Shown: positions 8,966 to 18,218 of the stretch, in pieces | How positions within the stretch are numbered: the stretch's first letter is position 1 | Layout of the letters: each line of letters begins with the position of its first letter | DNA from: an uncultured bacterium | Lineage (GTDB): Bacteria; Calescibacteriota; Calescibacteriia; Calescibacteriales; Calescibacteriaceae | DNA: 64,000 nt | NCBI GenBank assembly: GCA_938036315.1 | Contig: CALHPK010000001.1 | Coordinates: 1 to 64,000, forward strand | Reading direction: 5' to 3' | Program-made: the position numbers and the translations under genes | The notes under the pieces: generated by a model | Told to the model about the DNA's origin: nothing | Database searches by the model: none | Seen by the model: only the letters and a program-made list of their open reading frames with translations

Positions 8966-10714
8966 ATGAGCGTAGGTGACAAGTATGAAACTCACAGTGT
9001 TGATGTGTTAGTTGTAGGAGCTGGCGGAGCTGGTCTAAGAGCCGCAATAGAAGCAGCAAAAGAAGGAGTAGAAGTTGGAGTAGTATGCAAATCTCTTCTG
9101 GGGAAAGCTCACACTGTTATGGCAGAAGGAGGAATCGCAGCCGCCCTTGGGAATGTTGACCCAGAAGATAACTGGAAGGAACACTTCAGAGACACCATGT
9201 ATGGTGGCAAATTTTTGAACGACTGGAGATTCGCTCTCAAGCATGCTCAACTTGCACCGGAGTGCGTAAAAGAACTTCAAGAATGGGGAGCACTTTTTGA
9301 CAGAACTCCTGATGGGAGAATAATGCAAAGAGCCTTCGGCGGACACTCCTGGAGAAGACTCGTGCATGTAGGAGATAGAACCGGACTTGAGATGATCCGA
9401 ACTCTGCAGGACAAACTTCTGTCTTTTCCTAATGTCAAAATTTTTCAGGAATGCACAGTCATCCACCTTTTTAAAGACGGCAATGCCATATCAGGGGCAC
9501 TAGCATACATTAGAGAGACAGGGAGATTTATAGTATTCAAAACAAAAGCAGTCTTGCTAGCAACTGGTGGACTGGGCAAAATATATAAGATAACTTCGAA
9601 TTCATGGGAATACACTGGCTCCGGATACGCTTTAGCCATCCTTGCCGGAGCTGAACTCAAAGATATGGAATTTATTCAATTCCACCCAACAGGAATGGTC
9701 TGGCCACCGAGCGTCCAAGGAGTTCTTGTCACAGAAGCGGTCAGAGGAGAAGGGGGAAGGCTATACAATGCAAAGGGTGAAAGATTTATGCAAAAATATG
9801 ACCCCGTAAGACTTGAACTTTCAACAAGAGATCTGGTGGCAAGATCAATATACACAGAGATAAAAGAAGGGAGAGGGACAGAGCACGGAGGGGTTTACCT
9901 TGATGTTTCTCACCTTCCAGCAGAGCAGGTCAAGAAAAAATTGCCAGGAATGTACAAACAATTTCTTGAGTTCGCTGGAATAGATATAACACGCCAGCCA
10001 ATGGAAGTAGCTCCGACTACCCATTACACCATGGGGGGGGTTGTGGTTGACCCAGATACGCAGATGAGCAGGGTACCGGGACTTTTTGCCGCTGGAGAAA
10101 CTGCAGTCGGACTTCACGGAGCCAATAGACTCGGGGGGAATTCACTCTCAGATCTCCTCGTCTTCGGCAAACTCGCCGGAAAAGGTGCCGCAGAATATGC
10201 AAGCTCATTAACCAAAGATCTCAAAATAGATAAAGATGAATTAGAAAGAGCTATAAAAGAAGCTCTCAAACCATTCGAAACAAAAGATGGAACATCCCCT
10301 TATGAAATTCATGAAAAAATGAAAGAAACCATGCAAAACTATGTCGGTATCTTTAGAGAAGAGAAAGATCTACAAAAGGCCTTGAGCATAATCGAAGAAC
10401 TAAAAAACACAAAGGTTAAAGTTAATGGGAACATCATGTACAACCCAGCATGGCATCTTGCACTCGATCTGAAATTTATGCTAATATGTGCAGAAGCTGT
10501 TATAAGATGTGCTCTTGGGAGAAAAGATAGCATCGGAGCTCATTCAAGACTTGATTACCCAGATCCCCCTAAAGAAAAATATAATCACTATGTGTGGATC
10601 GAAAATGGAGAGCTTAAGATGAGAAAAGAACCAACACCTGAGGTACCAGATGAACTCAAAGCTTTGCTGAATACCCCACCCTCTCGAAAATGGGAAGAAA
10701 GAAGTGGAAGCTAA
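8966..10714 (+). CDS. sdhA: Succinate dehydrogenase/fumarate reductase-type flavoprotein subunit
   Basis: VLVVGAGGAGLRAAIEA; MAEGGIAAALGN; FIQFHPTG; HYTMGGVVVD; GLHGANRLGGNSLSDLLVFG. Confidence 0.88.
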   Translation: MSVGDKYETHSVDVLVVGAGGAGLRAAIEAAKEGVEVGVVCKSLLGKAHTVMAEGGIAAALGNVDPEDNWKEHFRDTMYGGKFLNDWRFALKHAQLAPECVKELQEWGALFDRTPDGRIMQRAFGGHSWRRLVHVGDRTGLEMIRTLQDKLLSFPNVKIFQECTVIHLFKDGNAISGALAYIRETGRFIVFKTKAVLLATGGLGKIYKITSNSWEYTGSGYALAILAGAELKDMEFIQFHPTGMVWPPSVQGVLVTEAVRGEGGRLYNAKGERFMQKYDPVRLELSTRDLVARSIYTEIKEGRGTEHGGVYLDVSHLPAEQVKKKLPGMYKQFLEFAGIDITRQPMEVAPTTHYTMGGVVVDPDTQMSRVPGLFAAGETAVGLHGANRLGGNSLSDLLVFGKLAGKGAAEYASSLTKDLKIDKDELERAIKEALKPFETKDGTSPYEIHEKMKETMQNYVGIFREEKDLQKALSIIEELKNTKVKVNGNIMYNPAWHLALDLKFMLICAEAVIRCALGRKDSIGAHSRLDYPDPPKEKYNHYVWIENGELKMRKEPTPEVPDELKALLNTPPSRKWEERSGS

Positions 10715-11468
10715 CTTTATTTGTGCCATCCCAGCCCGGGAAAAATCAAAAAGATTCCCAGGTAAAATTATTTACAAAATCAACGAGATCCCCCTCATAA
10801 TATATGTAATAAAAAGTTGCCTTAGATCATCTGCTAAAAAAGTAATCGTCGCAACTGATTCACAGAATGTTAAAAAAGTTATATCAGAGTACATACCAAC
10901 ACATCCAAAACTCGCAATCAAAATCATAAAAGGCAGAAATATAAAAACAGGTACAGATAGGGTTGCTGAACTTGTAAAAAGAATCAAGATCAAAAATAAT
11001 GAAATAATAGTCAATGTACAAGGAGATGAACCGCTTATGTCCCCAGAAATAATCAATAAAGTAGCCTCCGAGCTAAAAAAAGATAAGAAAGCAGATATAT
11101 CAACATATGGATTTATAACTCAGAACAGAGCTGAAATCGAAAATCCCAATAGAGTCAAGATAGTTATAGACAGGAATTCATATGCTCTATATTTTTCCCG
11201 TAATCCAATCCCATACGGGAGCCGCAAATACCTGATACACACAGGAATCTATGCGTTCCGGAAAAAATCTCTCCTGAAATTTACATCACTTGAAACCTCG
11301 AAAAATGAAATATCTGAAAAGCTGGAACAGCTGAGAGCCTTAGACAACTCAATGAAAATAAAGGTCGTAGTTGGGAAAAAAAGAACACACCCAGTTGACA
11401 CAGAGGACGACATCAAAGAAGTTTTGAAACTAATACATAAAAAGAAAAAACTCCGCAAAAACAAATGA
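10704..11468 (+). CDS. kdsB: 3-deoxy-manno-octulosonate cytidylyltransferase
   Basis: AIPAREKSKRFPGK; NVQGDEPLM; FSRNPIPY; HTGIYAFRK; HPVDTEDD. Confidence 0.85.
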   Translation: MEANFICAIPAREKSKRFPGKIIYKINEIPLIIYVIKSCLRSSAKKVIVATDSQNVKKVISEYIPTHPKLAIKIIKGRNIKTGTDRVAELVKRIKIKNNEIIVNVQGDEPLMSPEIINKVASELKKDKKADISTYGFITQNRAEIENPNRVKIVIDRNSYALYFSRNPIPYGSRKYLIHTGIYAFRKKSLLKFTSLETSKNEISEKLEQLRALDNSMKIKVVVGKKRTHPVDTEDDIKEVLKLIHKKKKLRKNK

Positions 11469-11503
11469 CTTATTATAATAAAGAATAAACAAGGAGAGAA
11501 AAA

Positions 11504-12457
11504 GTGAACTCCATGAGGGTCTTAATAACAGGTGCAGCGGGATTTTTAGGATCACATCTTTGTGAAAAATTTCTGGAACAGGGAGCAGAGGTTATAGGGA
11601 TTGACAACTTCATTACAGGTTCTCCAGAAAATATAGCCCACCTACTTGAAAACCCAAAATTTCACTTTATAAAATACAATGTTGTAAATTTCATTTACAT
11701 TCCCGGGAAAATAGATATAATACTGCATTTTGCATCCCCGGCCTCTCCAAAAGATTATCTGAGACACCCTATACACACAATGAAAGTTGATTCTATAGGA
11801 ACTTTGAATACTTTAGGGCTGGCAAAAGAAAAAAGAGCAAGATATGTCCTTGCATCAACATCAGAGGTCTACGGAGACCCTTTAGAACACCCACAAAAAG
11901 AAACTTACTGGGGCAATGTAAATCCAGTCGGCGCACGAAGTGTGTACGATGAGGCAAAAAGATTCGCAGAAGCCCTAACTATGGCATACTTCAGAGAACA
12001 CAAGATTGATGTAAGAATAGTAAGAATATTCAACACATATGGAGAACGGATGAGAATAGATGATGGAAGAGTTATTCCATCATTTATGACAAAAGCAATA
12101 AAAGGAGAAGATCTGGAAATATACGGCGATGGAACCCAAACAAGAAGCCTGTGCTACGTAAAAGATCTAATAGATGCAATACTCAAAATAGCAACCCACA
12201 ACGGAATAGAAGGAGAAATTTTCAATGCAGGAAATCCTGAAGAAATCTCCATTCTTGAACTCGCAAAAATAATTATCAGACTAACAAACTCAAAGTCAAA
12301 AATAGTCTTCAAAGAAAGAATGGAAGATGACCCCCGAAGAAGATGTCCAGATATCACAAAAATAAAAAATATACTTGGTTGGGAGCCAAAAATAAAACTT
12401 ATGGATGGATTAAAAATAACAATAGAGTGGTTCAGAAAAAAACTCGGATCCCAGTAA
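11504..12457 (+). CDS. NAD-dependent epimerase/decarboxylase, UDP-glucuronate decarboxylase-like
   Basis: VLITGAAGFLGSHL; HFASPASPKDY; STSEVYGDPLEHPQKE; NPVGARSVYDEAKRFAEAL; GTG start with AGGAG at 11492-11496. Confidence 0.85.
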   Translation: MNSMRVLITGAAGFLGSHLCEKFLEQGAEVIGIDNFITGSPENIAHLLENPKFHFIKYNVVNFIYIPGKIDIILHFASPASPKDYLRHPIHTMKVDSIGTLNTLGLAKEKRARYVLASTSEVYGDPLEHPQKETYWGNVNPVGARSVYDEAKRFAEALTMAYFREHKIDVRIVRIFNTYGERMRIDDGRVIPSFMTKAIKGEDLEIYGDGTQTRSLCYVKDLIDAILKIATHNGIEGEIFNAGNPEEISILELAKIIIRLTNSKSKIVFKERMEDDPRRRCPDITKIKNILGWEPKIKLMDGLKITIEWFRKKLGSQ

Positions 12458-12492
12458 CTTAAGAGCCAGAATAACCCGAAATAAGACGATAT

Positions 12493-12834
12493 TTAAAAGT
12501 AAACCTTGAACTCCCAAGGTATAAGTCTGACTCTCCCGGCAATCCCTAAATCAATCAGTAAAGATGTCAACTGCTTCTCTTTCCCCTTTTCAACAACTAT
12601 GTAGAATTGCTCCTTAAACTCTTTGAGTTCCCTAACCCCCAGGAGGTCCTGATCATCCAAAACAATAAAAACATATCCCATATTCACACTCCCACTTTTG
12701 ATAACAAAGCTTGGAAACAACGAAACCTTAAATTCACCTACATAATCCTCTACTTTAAGACCTCTTTCTCTGAACCTTTTTGAAATATTCTCCTTAATAA
12801 AGTTTTTGAAACACTCCTTATCTTCCATCTTCAT
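12493..12834 (-). CDS. Hypothetical protein
   Basis: 113 aa ORF on opposite strand to neighbours, no recognised motif. Confidence 0.5.
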   Translation of the reverse strand: MKMEDKECFKNFIKENISKRFRERGLKVEDYVGEFKVSLFPSFVIKSGSVNMGYVFIVLDDQDLLGVRELKEFKEQFYIVVEKGKEKQLTSLLIDLGIAGRVRLIPWEFKVYF

Positions 12835-12937
12835 AGCTTAACAGTCTACAAATTAGCAACTCCAAAAATACTCTGAAGAAAAAACAAACTAAAAACCAAA
12901 AATCACTAAAATTCTAACAATAATAATATACTTTGAG

Positions 12938-14104
12938 ATGAATCTGGCAACTATATTATCCATTTTAATAGGACTTGTTATACTGGGACTTATAGTAATC
13001 TTTCATGAATTTGGGCACTTTATATTCTGCAAAATATTTAATGTCAGGGTTTTAAAATTCTCAATAGGTTTTGGTCCACCTATATGGAGGAAGAAAATAG
13101 GTGAAACTGAGTTTTCTATTTCTCCGATCTTGTTCGGTGGTTATGTAGCTCCGCTAGATAGGGAAAGAATAAAAATTATGGAAGATTCAAAGAGAGAACT
13201 CAGAGAAAAACTCATAAGAGATGGGAAATATGATCCATTAGCAATTGAGAAGGCGACTCAGGATTTTATAAAGGAGGAATTCGATGTTTCTGAATCAGAT
13301 ATAAAATACAGAAGCATTGACTCAAAACCGTTCTTTGCGAAATTCTCTATAGTGTTCGCTGGTCCCCTATTTAACATTATCCTTTCTCTGATATGCCTTT
13401 ATCTCTTGCTCGTTATAGGAGTCGAAAAAATAGGGAATAAAGTCGGGGGTACGCTTGACGGATCCCCAGCACAGCTTGCAGGAATCTTACCCGAAGATGA
13501 AATAATTGAAATCAATGGAACCAAAACCAGAACATGGGATGAAATAAGAACTAATATCATAATCTCACCTACGGATAAGATCTCAGTGAAAGTGAAAAGA
13601 GGAGAACAAATTCTTTCCCTTGATATAGGAACAATAAGAAAAAACGGGATAAAAGTAATAGGAATCTTACCAGATGAAGACTCTAAAGTTTTAGTAAAAT
13701 ACGGAATTATATCTGCTATCCCACAGACCTTCTACGAGCTTCACAAATACTCAATATTATTTTTAAAAAGTCTGAGGATCCTCTTTACAAAAGAAGGAGT
13801 ACAAAGCTTAGCGGGACCGATAGGCATAACAAAGGTTACATCAGATGCTGCGAAAAGAGATTTCAGAGCTCTTCTTTTTGTAATTTTCTTCATATCATTC
13901 AATTTGGCAATTCTTAATCTGCTACCCATTCCAATTCTCGACGGCGGGCACATTCTACTTTACACCGTCGAGTCCATAATAAAAAGACCCTTATCCTTAA
14001 AAGTAAGGCAAGCCGTCACAATAGGTGGACTATTCTTACTGATACTCCTTCTCATAACAGCAACATGGAATGACTTTAGAAATTTTATATTAGATAAAAA
14101 ATAA
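12938..14104 (+). CDS. rseP: Site-2 protease, RseP family (M50)
   Basis: HEFGHF zinc motif, PDZ-like GTLDGSPAQLAGILPEDEIIEING, NLLPIPILDGGH. Confidence 0.9.
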   Translation: MNLATILSILIGLVILGLIVIFHEFGHFIFCKIFNVRVLKFSIGFGPPIWRKKIGETEFSISPILFGGYVAPLDRERIKIMEDSKRELREKLIRDGKYDPLAIEKATQDFIKEEFDVSESDIKYRSIDSKPFFAKFSIVFAGPLFNIILSLICLYLLLVIGVEKIGNKVGGTLDGSPAQLAGILPEDEIIEINGTKTRTWDEIRTNIIISPTDKISVKVKRGEQILSLDIGTIRKNGIKVIGILPDEDSKVLVKYGIISAIPQTFYELHKYSILFLKSLRILFTKEGVQSLAGPIGITKVTSDAAKRDFRALLFVIFFISFNLAILNLLPIPILDGGHILLYTVESIIKRPLSLKVRQAVTIGGLFLLILLLITATWNDFRNFILDKK

Positions 14105-14185
14105 AAGCTTTTTGTCTTTTCAATGTTTATATCACCCTCTTTCAGAAGATACTAAAGGTACATACTTAAGTTGTAAGGTTTAAAA

Positions 14186-14569
14186 TCATTCAACTTTGTG
14201 GACTTCCCAATTTTCATTAATCCACAATCCCACCACATCAACACCAAGATTCCACATCTTAATCGCTCCAACTGCAGATAAGATTTGTTTTAAGTGTGTT
14301 TCTTTATTCACAGGATTACCAGCGCAATCGTGATGTCCAGCAATTGCAACAATTTTTGAATTATGTTTATTAAGCGAAATTTCAACCTTCCTTCTTATCG
14401 CTTGAATCGTAAAACTATCTCTGTCTTCTGACAATACTTTGTCTGGTCCAGGCTCTGTGATCATATCCACATAATCTACTTTATATTCCTTTTTCAACCA
14501 CTCAATCACTGGAATCTGAGTTCTTCCGTCAATACAGTTAATTGCTGTAGCAAATTTTTTTGTATTCAT
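14186..14569 (-). CDS. Small beta-carbonic-anhydrase-like protein
   Basis: 127 aa with CIDGR near N-terminus and GHHDCAGNP, matching the CxDxR...HxxC zinc-ligand arrangement of beta-CAs. Confidence 0.6.
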   Translation of the reverse strand: MNTKKFATAINCIDGRTQIPVIEWLKKEYKVDYVDMITEPGPDKVLSEDRDSFTIQAIRRKVEISLNKHNSKIVAIAGHHDCAGNPVNKETHLKQILSAVGAIKMWNLGVDVVGLWINENWEVHKVE

Positions 14570-14589
14570 ATCTGCACCTTTACTTCAGT

Positions 14590-14797
14590 TTACCGAAGTT
14601 TATTTATAACATCATAAGTCGTTTCAAAATGTTTTTCATTTTTGTCAGGAAAAAAAACTACTACCCCGCTCAAAACAATTTCTTTATAATCAAGTTGTGC
14701 AAGCGCTTTTGCTCTTTCAACTATGGTATCAATCTTTCCTGACCTCTGCTTCCATTGCAATCGAGCGGAACTTACAATTTATATCTGAAACAATCAT
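14590..14797 (-). pseudogene. Probable frameshifted small gene
   Basis: Reverse strand ATG at 14797: MIVSDINCKFRSIAMEAEVRKD*; +1 frame continues KIDTIVERAKALAQLDYKEIVLSGVVVFFPDKNEKHFETTYDVINKLR* (stop 14590-14592); span 208 nt = 3n+1. Confidence 0.4.
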
Positions 14798-14848
14798 CAA
14801 AAGTTGTACAATGAGAAAAATTGTGCATCAAAACTAAAATTTGTAACA

Positions 14849-15793
14849 ATGAGGTGCAGGAACTGTGAAAGCAAAGCACAAATATACTTGAGAAGTTTCA
14901 ATCTTCCACTGTGTAAAAACCACTTTATCCAAAGGTATATAGATACTGTCAAAAAAACAATATCTAAGTTCAAAATGTTTTCAGAGAATGATAAAATCTT
15001 GGTGGCAGTCTCTGGAGGGAAAGACAGCATGGCTTTATGGTACCTACTCCTCAAATTGGGATATAAAGTTACCGCATTGTATATTAACTTGGGAATTGGA
15101 AATGAAAAGGGAGAATCTGGATATTCAAATATGTCTGAAAAAGTTGTTAGAGAATTTGCAAAGAGAATGGGGGCAGATTTGATAATTGAAAATGTTTTAG
15201 AAAAATATGGAGCACCAGCGCCTTTGCTTGATAGGAAAAGGACTCCCTGCTCAGCCTGTGGGATTGCAAAAAGACATATTTTCAACTCAATAGCTATGCA
15301 GAGAGGGTATGATGTCGTAGCAACAGGACATAACCTTGATGATGAGGTCACAGCCCTTCTGGGAAATATCCTCAGGTGGGATGAATCATACCTTAAAAGC
15401 CAGTATCCAGTTCTTCATGCAGAAGACGGCTTTGCCAAAAAAGTTAAACCACTTATTTTTCTCACAGAGAAAGAGAACCTCGCTTTTTGTATGTTTGAAG
15501 GAATTCCTTTCCACCACGATGAATGCCCATTCGCACAAGGCGCAACAAATATTACCCTCAAAAGAATATGGGCTCAAATAGAAGACTTTATGCCCGGCAC
15601 AAAATATAGATTCTTCAGAGAATTTCTAAAATTCAAAGAGAAATACTTCAAACTCGAGGAGAAAAAAATTCAGGGGAAGTGTAAAGTATGTAATCAACCA
15701 ACCCTCGCTGGAGATCTGTGCACATTTCATAGAATGATAGAGAAAGTTAAAAATAAGATTATAACTGGAGAACACTTTCAACAATCTTACTAA
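14849..15793 (+). CDS. ttuA: TtcA/TtuA-family tRNA 2-thiolation protein, likely TtuA type
   Basis: N-terminal MRCRNCESKAQIYLRSFNLPLCKNHF zinc finger, PP-loop VAVSGGKDSMAL, C-terminal CKVCNQPTLAGDLCTFH zinc finger. ORF track starts at 14804; ATG at 14849 fits the MRCxxC start. Confidence 0.78.
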   Translation: MRCRNCESKAQIYLRSFNLPLCKNHFIQRYIDTVKKTISKFKMFSENDKILVAVSGGKDSMALWYLLLKLGYKVTALYINLGIGNEKGESGYSNMSEKVVREFAKRMGADLIIENVLEKYGAPAPLLDRKRTPCSACGIAKRHIFNSIAMQRGYDVVATGHNLDDEVTALLGNILRWDESYLKSQYPVLHAEDGFAKKVKPLIFLTEKENLAFCMFEGIPFHHDECPFAQGATNITLKRIWAQIEDFMPGTKYRFFREFLKFKEKYFKLEEKKIQGKCKVCNQPTLAGDLCTFHRMIEKVKNKIITGEHFQQSY

Positions 15794-17369
15794 ATTCATC
15801 TATTCTGATCTTCTCAACTCTACTCTTACCAATATCTTCAATAAGAATAAAGTTTATAAATTCTCCTTTAGTTTTTTTGTCAAGTTTCAAAGAACTGAAA
15901 AATTTCGTTTTGTTTAATGATCTGAATTCCGATTCAAAATCCATTCCAAAACTTTCAATGAAATCTTTTACAACCGGGTAAATGCTTTTTCCCTGAATTA
16001 TATCAGAAATTTTTGTTTCGATTTTCACCCCATAAGCTACAGCGATTCCATGTGGGATTTTATATTCCATAGATGATTCAATAGCATGGCCGATGGTGTG
16101 TCCAAAATTAAGGAGCATTCTCAGTCCCTCCTCTTCTCGCTCATCATTTGATACTATATCAGCCTTTATTTTTGCAGACTCCGAAACTACATAGAGCAAA
16201 GAGCTCTCTTCTCTCTCAAGAACCAGAGATCTATTCTGTCCAAGAAATTCGAATAGTTCTTTGCTGAGAGATATTGCGTATTTTATAATCTCTCCCATGC
16301 CTGACAAGAATTCTGAGTTTGGCAAGGTTTTGATAAAACCTATGTCACAGAGCACGCATGATGGCTGATGAAATGTCCCAATCATATTTTTTGCGTTTTT
16401 GGTATTTACACCTGTTTTTCCTCCGATTGCAGAATCGACCTGAGAAAGAAGGGTTGTTGGTATATTTACATACCGAATTCCTCTGAGCCAAGCTGATGCT
16501 GCAAATCCAACGAGGTCTCCTAGAACCCCGCCTCCAAGCACTGCGACAAAATCATTTCTTTTCACATCAATTTGAGAAAAATTTTCCCACAAAATCACTG
16601 CGTAGAAAATATCTTTTGTTCTTTCGCCTTCCGGTAGATCTATATTGAAGCATCTGAAATTTGTGGAAAAAAACTTTTGTATGATTTTTCCAACCTGATA
16701 TCCATTATAAATAAGTTCTCTGACAGTTCTTGATGAAACTATGACACACTTTCCTGCTTCCCTGAACAACTCTTTTATTCTATTTTCGGTAAATTGATTG
16801 AATATTTCGTTTCCTATAATTACATCATATGATCTTTCTCTAAGATTAACTCTAACGATTTTTTGTTTTTTAAGTTGATCGAGAAAGCTCAAAATTTCCT
16901 TTACCACATCATCGGGAGACTTGCTTGATGTATCGATTGAGAAATCTGAGATTCTGTACCATTTTTCTCTTCTTTTCAGTAGTTCATCAATTTTTTTTGC
17001 TGTATCTCCTTCAAGTAGTGGTCTTGTTCCGGGACTAATTCTATTGATCAAGATCTGTGGATCAGCATACAGATTTATTAGAACACCCTTTTTTCTTATA
17101 GCATGCAAATTCTGCGGTATTGTAACTGCTCCACCTCCTAAAGATACGACTCCATTTTCCATCTTTTCTAAGATATCTTTTATTACTCGTGATTCAATCC
17201 ACCTGAAGTATTCTTCGCCCTTTTCTCTGAAAATGGTAGGTATATCTTTTTCTTCCTTTTTCTTGATAATCTCATCTGTATCGACAAATACAGTGTTGAG
17301 TTTCTCTGCTAGTTTTCTTCCACAGACTGTTTTTCCGGACCCAGGAGCTCCAGATATAAAAATTATCAT
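15759..17369 (-). CDS. aroKB: Bifunctional shikimate kinase / 3-dehydroquinate synthase
   Basis: N-terminal IIFISGAPGSGKTVCGRKLA + DTDEII (AroK); C-terminal DLPEGERTKD, LGGGVLGDLVGFAASAWLRGIRYVNIPTTLLSQVDSAIGGKTGVN (AroB). Confidence 0.92.
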   Translation of the reverse strand: MIIFISGAPGSGKTVCGRKLAEKLNTVFVDTDEIIKKKEEKDIPTIFREKGEEYFRWIESRVIKDILEKMENGVVSLGGGAVTIPQNLHAIRKKGVLINLYADPQILINRISPGTRPLLEGDTAKKIDELLKRREKWYRISDFSIDTSSKSPDDVVKEILSFLDQLKKQKIVRVNLRERSYDVIIGNEIFNQFTENRIKELFREAGKCVIVSSRTVRELIYNGYQVGKIIQKFFSTNFRCFNIDLPEGERTKDIFYAVILWENFSQIDVKRNDFVAVLGGGVLGDLVGFAASAWLRGIRYVNIPTTLLSQVDSAIGGKTGVNTKNAKNMIGTFHQPSCVLCDIGFIKTLPNSEFLSGMGEIIKYAISLSKELFEFLGQNRSLVLEREESSLLYVVSESAKIKADIVSNDEREEEGLRMLLNFGHTIGHAIESSMEYKIPHGIAVAYGVKIETKISDIIQGKSIYPVVKDFIESFGMDFESEFRSLNKTKFFSSLKLDKKTKGEFINFILIEDIGKSRVEKIRIDEFSKIVESVLQL

Positions 17370-17420
17370 TTTATTTACTTTACTTCCTTTTATTTTTTAG
17401 ATTAAGGCAATAAAGATAAT

Positions 17421-18218
17421 TCAATTTTTTTCTTTTATGTTTTTAAGATATATAAAATATAATCCTTCGAGGGTGAGATTTTTCTCAATTTTATCTATTC
17501 TTTTTGTGTGCAATGAAATGAGCTCAGCATATCCCCCGGTTGATATGGTAAAAACTTTTTTACCGAATTCCTTTTCTATCTTTTCTATCATCCCATCTAT
17601 CATTGATGCATATCCATGAACTATTCCAGCCTGAATACTCTGGATCGTGCTTTTACCTATCACTGTTTTAGGATCTTTCACCTCGATGCTTGGAAGCTTT
17701 GCTGTCTTTCTAAAAAGAGATTCAACAGCTATATGAATCCCCGGAAAAATTGCACCTCCGACGTACTCTCCCTTATCTGATATGCAATCGAAAGTTATCG
17801 CTGTTCCAAAGTCCACAACGACAATAGGTATTCTATTTTTTTGTTTCCGACCGTACTTTTCCCATGCTCCAACAGCATTTGCAATTCTATCAGCTCCAAC
17901 ATCTTGTGGAGAGTTATATACAATTGGAATGCCAGTCTTTATTCCTGGTCCAACAATTACCCAGTTTGAATGTGGAAAATATTTTGGTATAAGCTCTTCA
18001 AAAACTTCTTGGATAGGTGGGACAACAGATGAGATGCAAAAACCATGAATTTTGGATGGTTCCAGAGAGTAATTTTTTAGCATAGAAATGAACAAAATAG
18101 CATATTCATCTGAGGTTCTGCCTATATCTGAGAATAGTCTGAAAGTCAGCTCTATTTTCCCTTCTGAGAAAAGCCCAAAAGTTATATTCGTGTTACCTAT
18201 ATCTATTGCGCAGATCAT
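17421..18218 (-). CDS. coaX: Type III pantothenate kinase
   Basis: MICAIDIGNTNITFGLF; GADRIANAVGAW; VVDFGTAITFD; GGAIFPGI. Confidence 0.92.
   Translation of the reverse strand: MICAIDIGNTNITFGLFSEGKIELTFRLFSDIGRTSDEYAILFISMLKNYSLEPSKIHGFCISSVVPPIQEVFEELIPKYFPHSNWVIVGPGIKTGIPIVYNSPQDVGADRIANAVGAWEKYGRKQKNRIPIVVVDFGTAITFDCISDKGEYVGGAIFPGIHIAVESLFRKTAKLPSIEVKDPKTVIGKSTIQSIQAGIVHGYASMIDGMIEKIEKEFGKKVFTISTGGYAELISLHTKRIDKIEKNLTLEGLYFIYLKNIKEKN

Noticed and set aside
9035-10533. Antisense ORFs over sdhA (9035..9466, 9445..9660, 9845..10117, 10017..10208, 10339..10533)
   Set aside because: The sense strand encodes a well-conserved flavoprotein; the antisense frames lack recognisable motifs.
14560-14742. 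60-aa plus-strand ORF
   Set aside because: Antisense to the frameshifted small gene at 14590-14797, whose composition is more protein-like.
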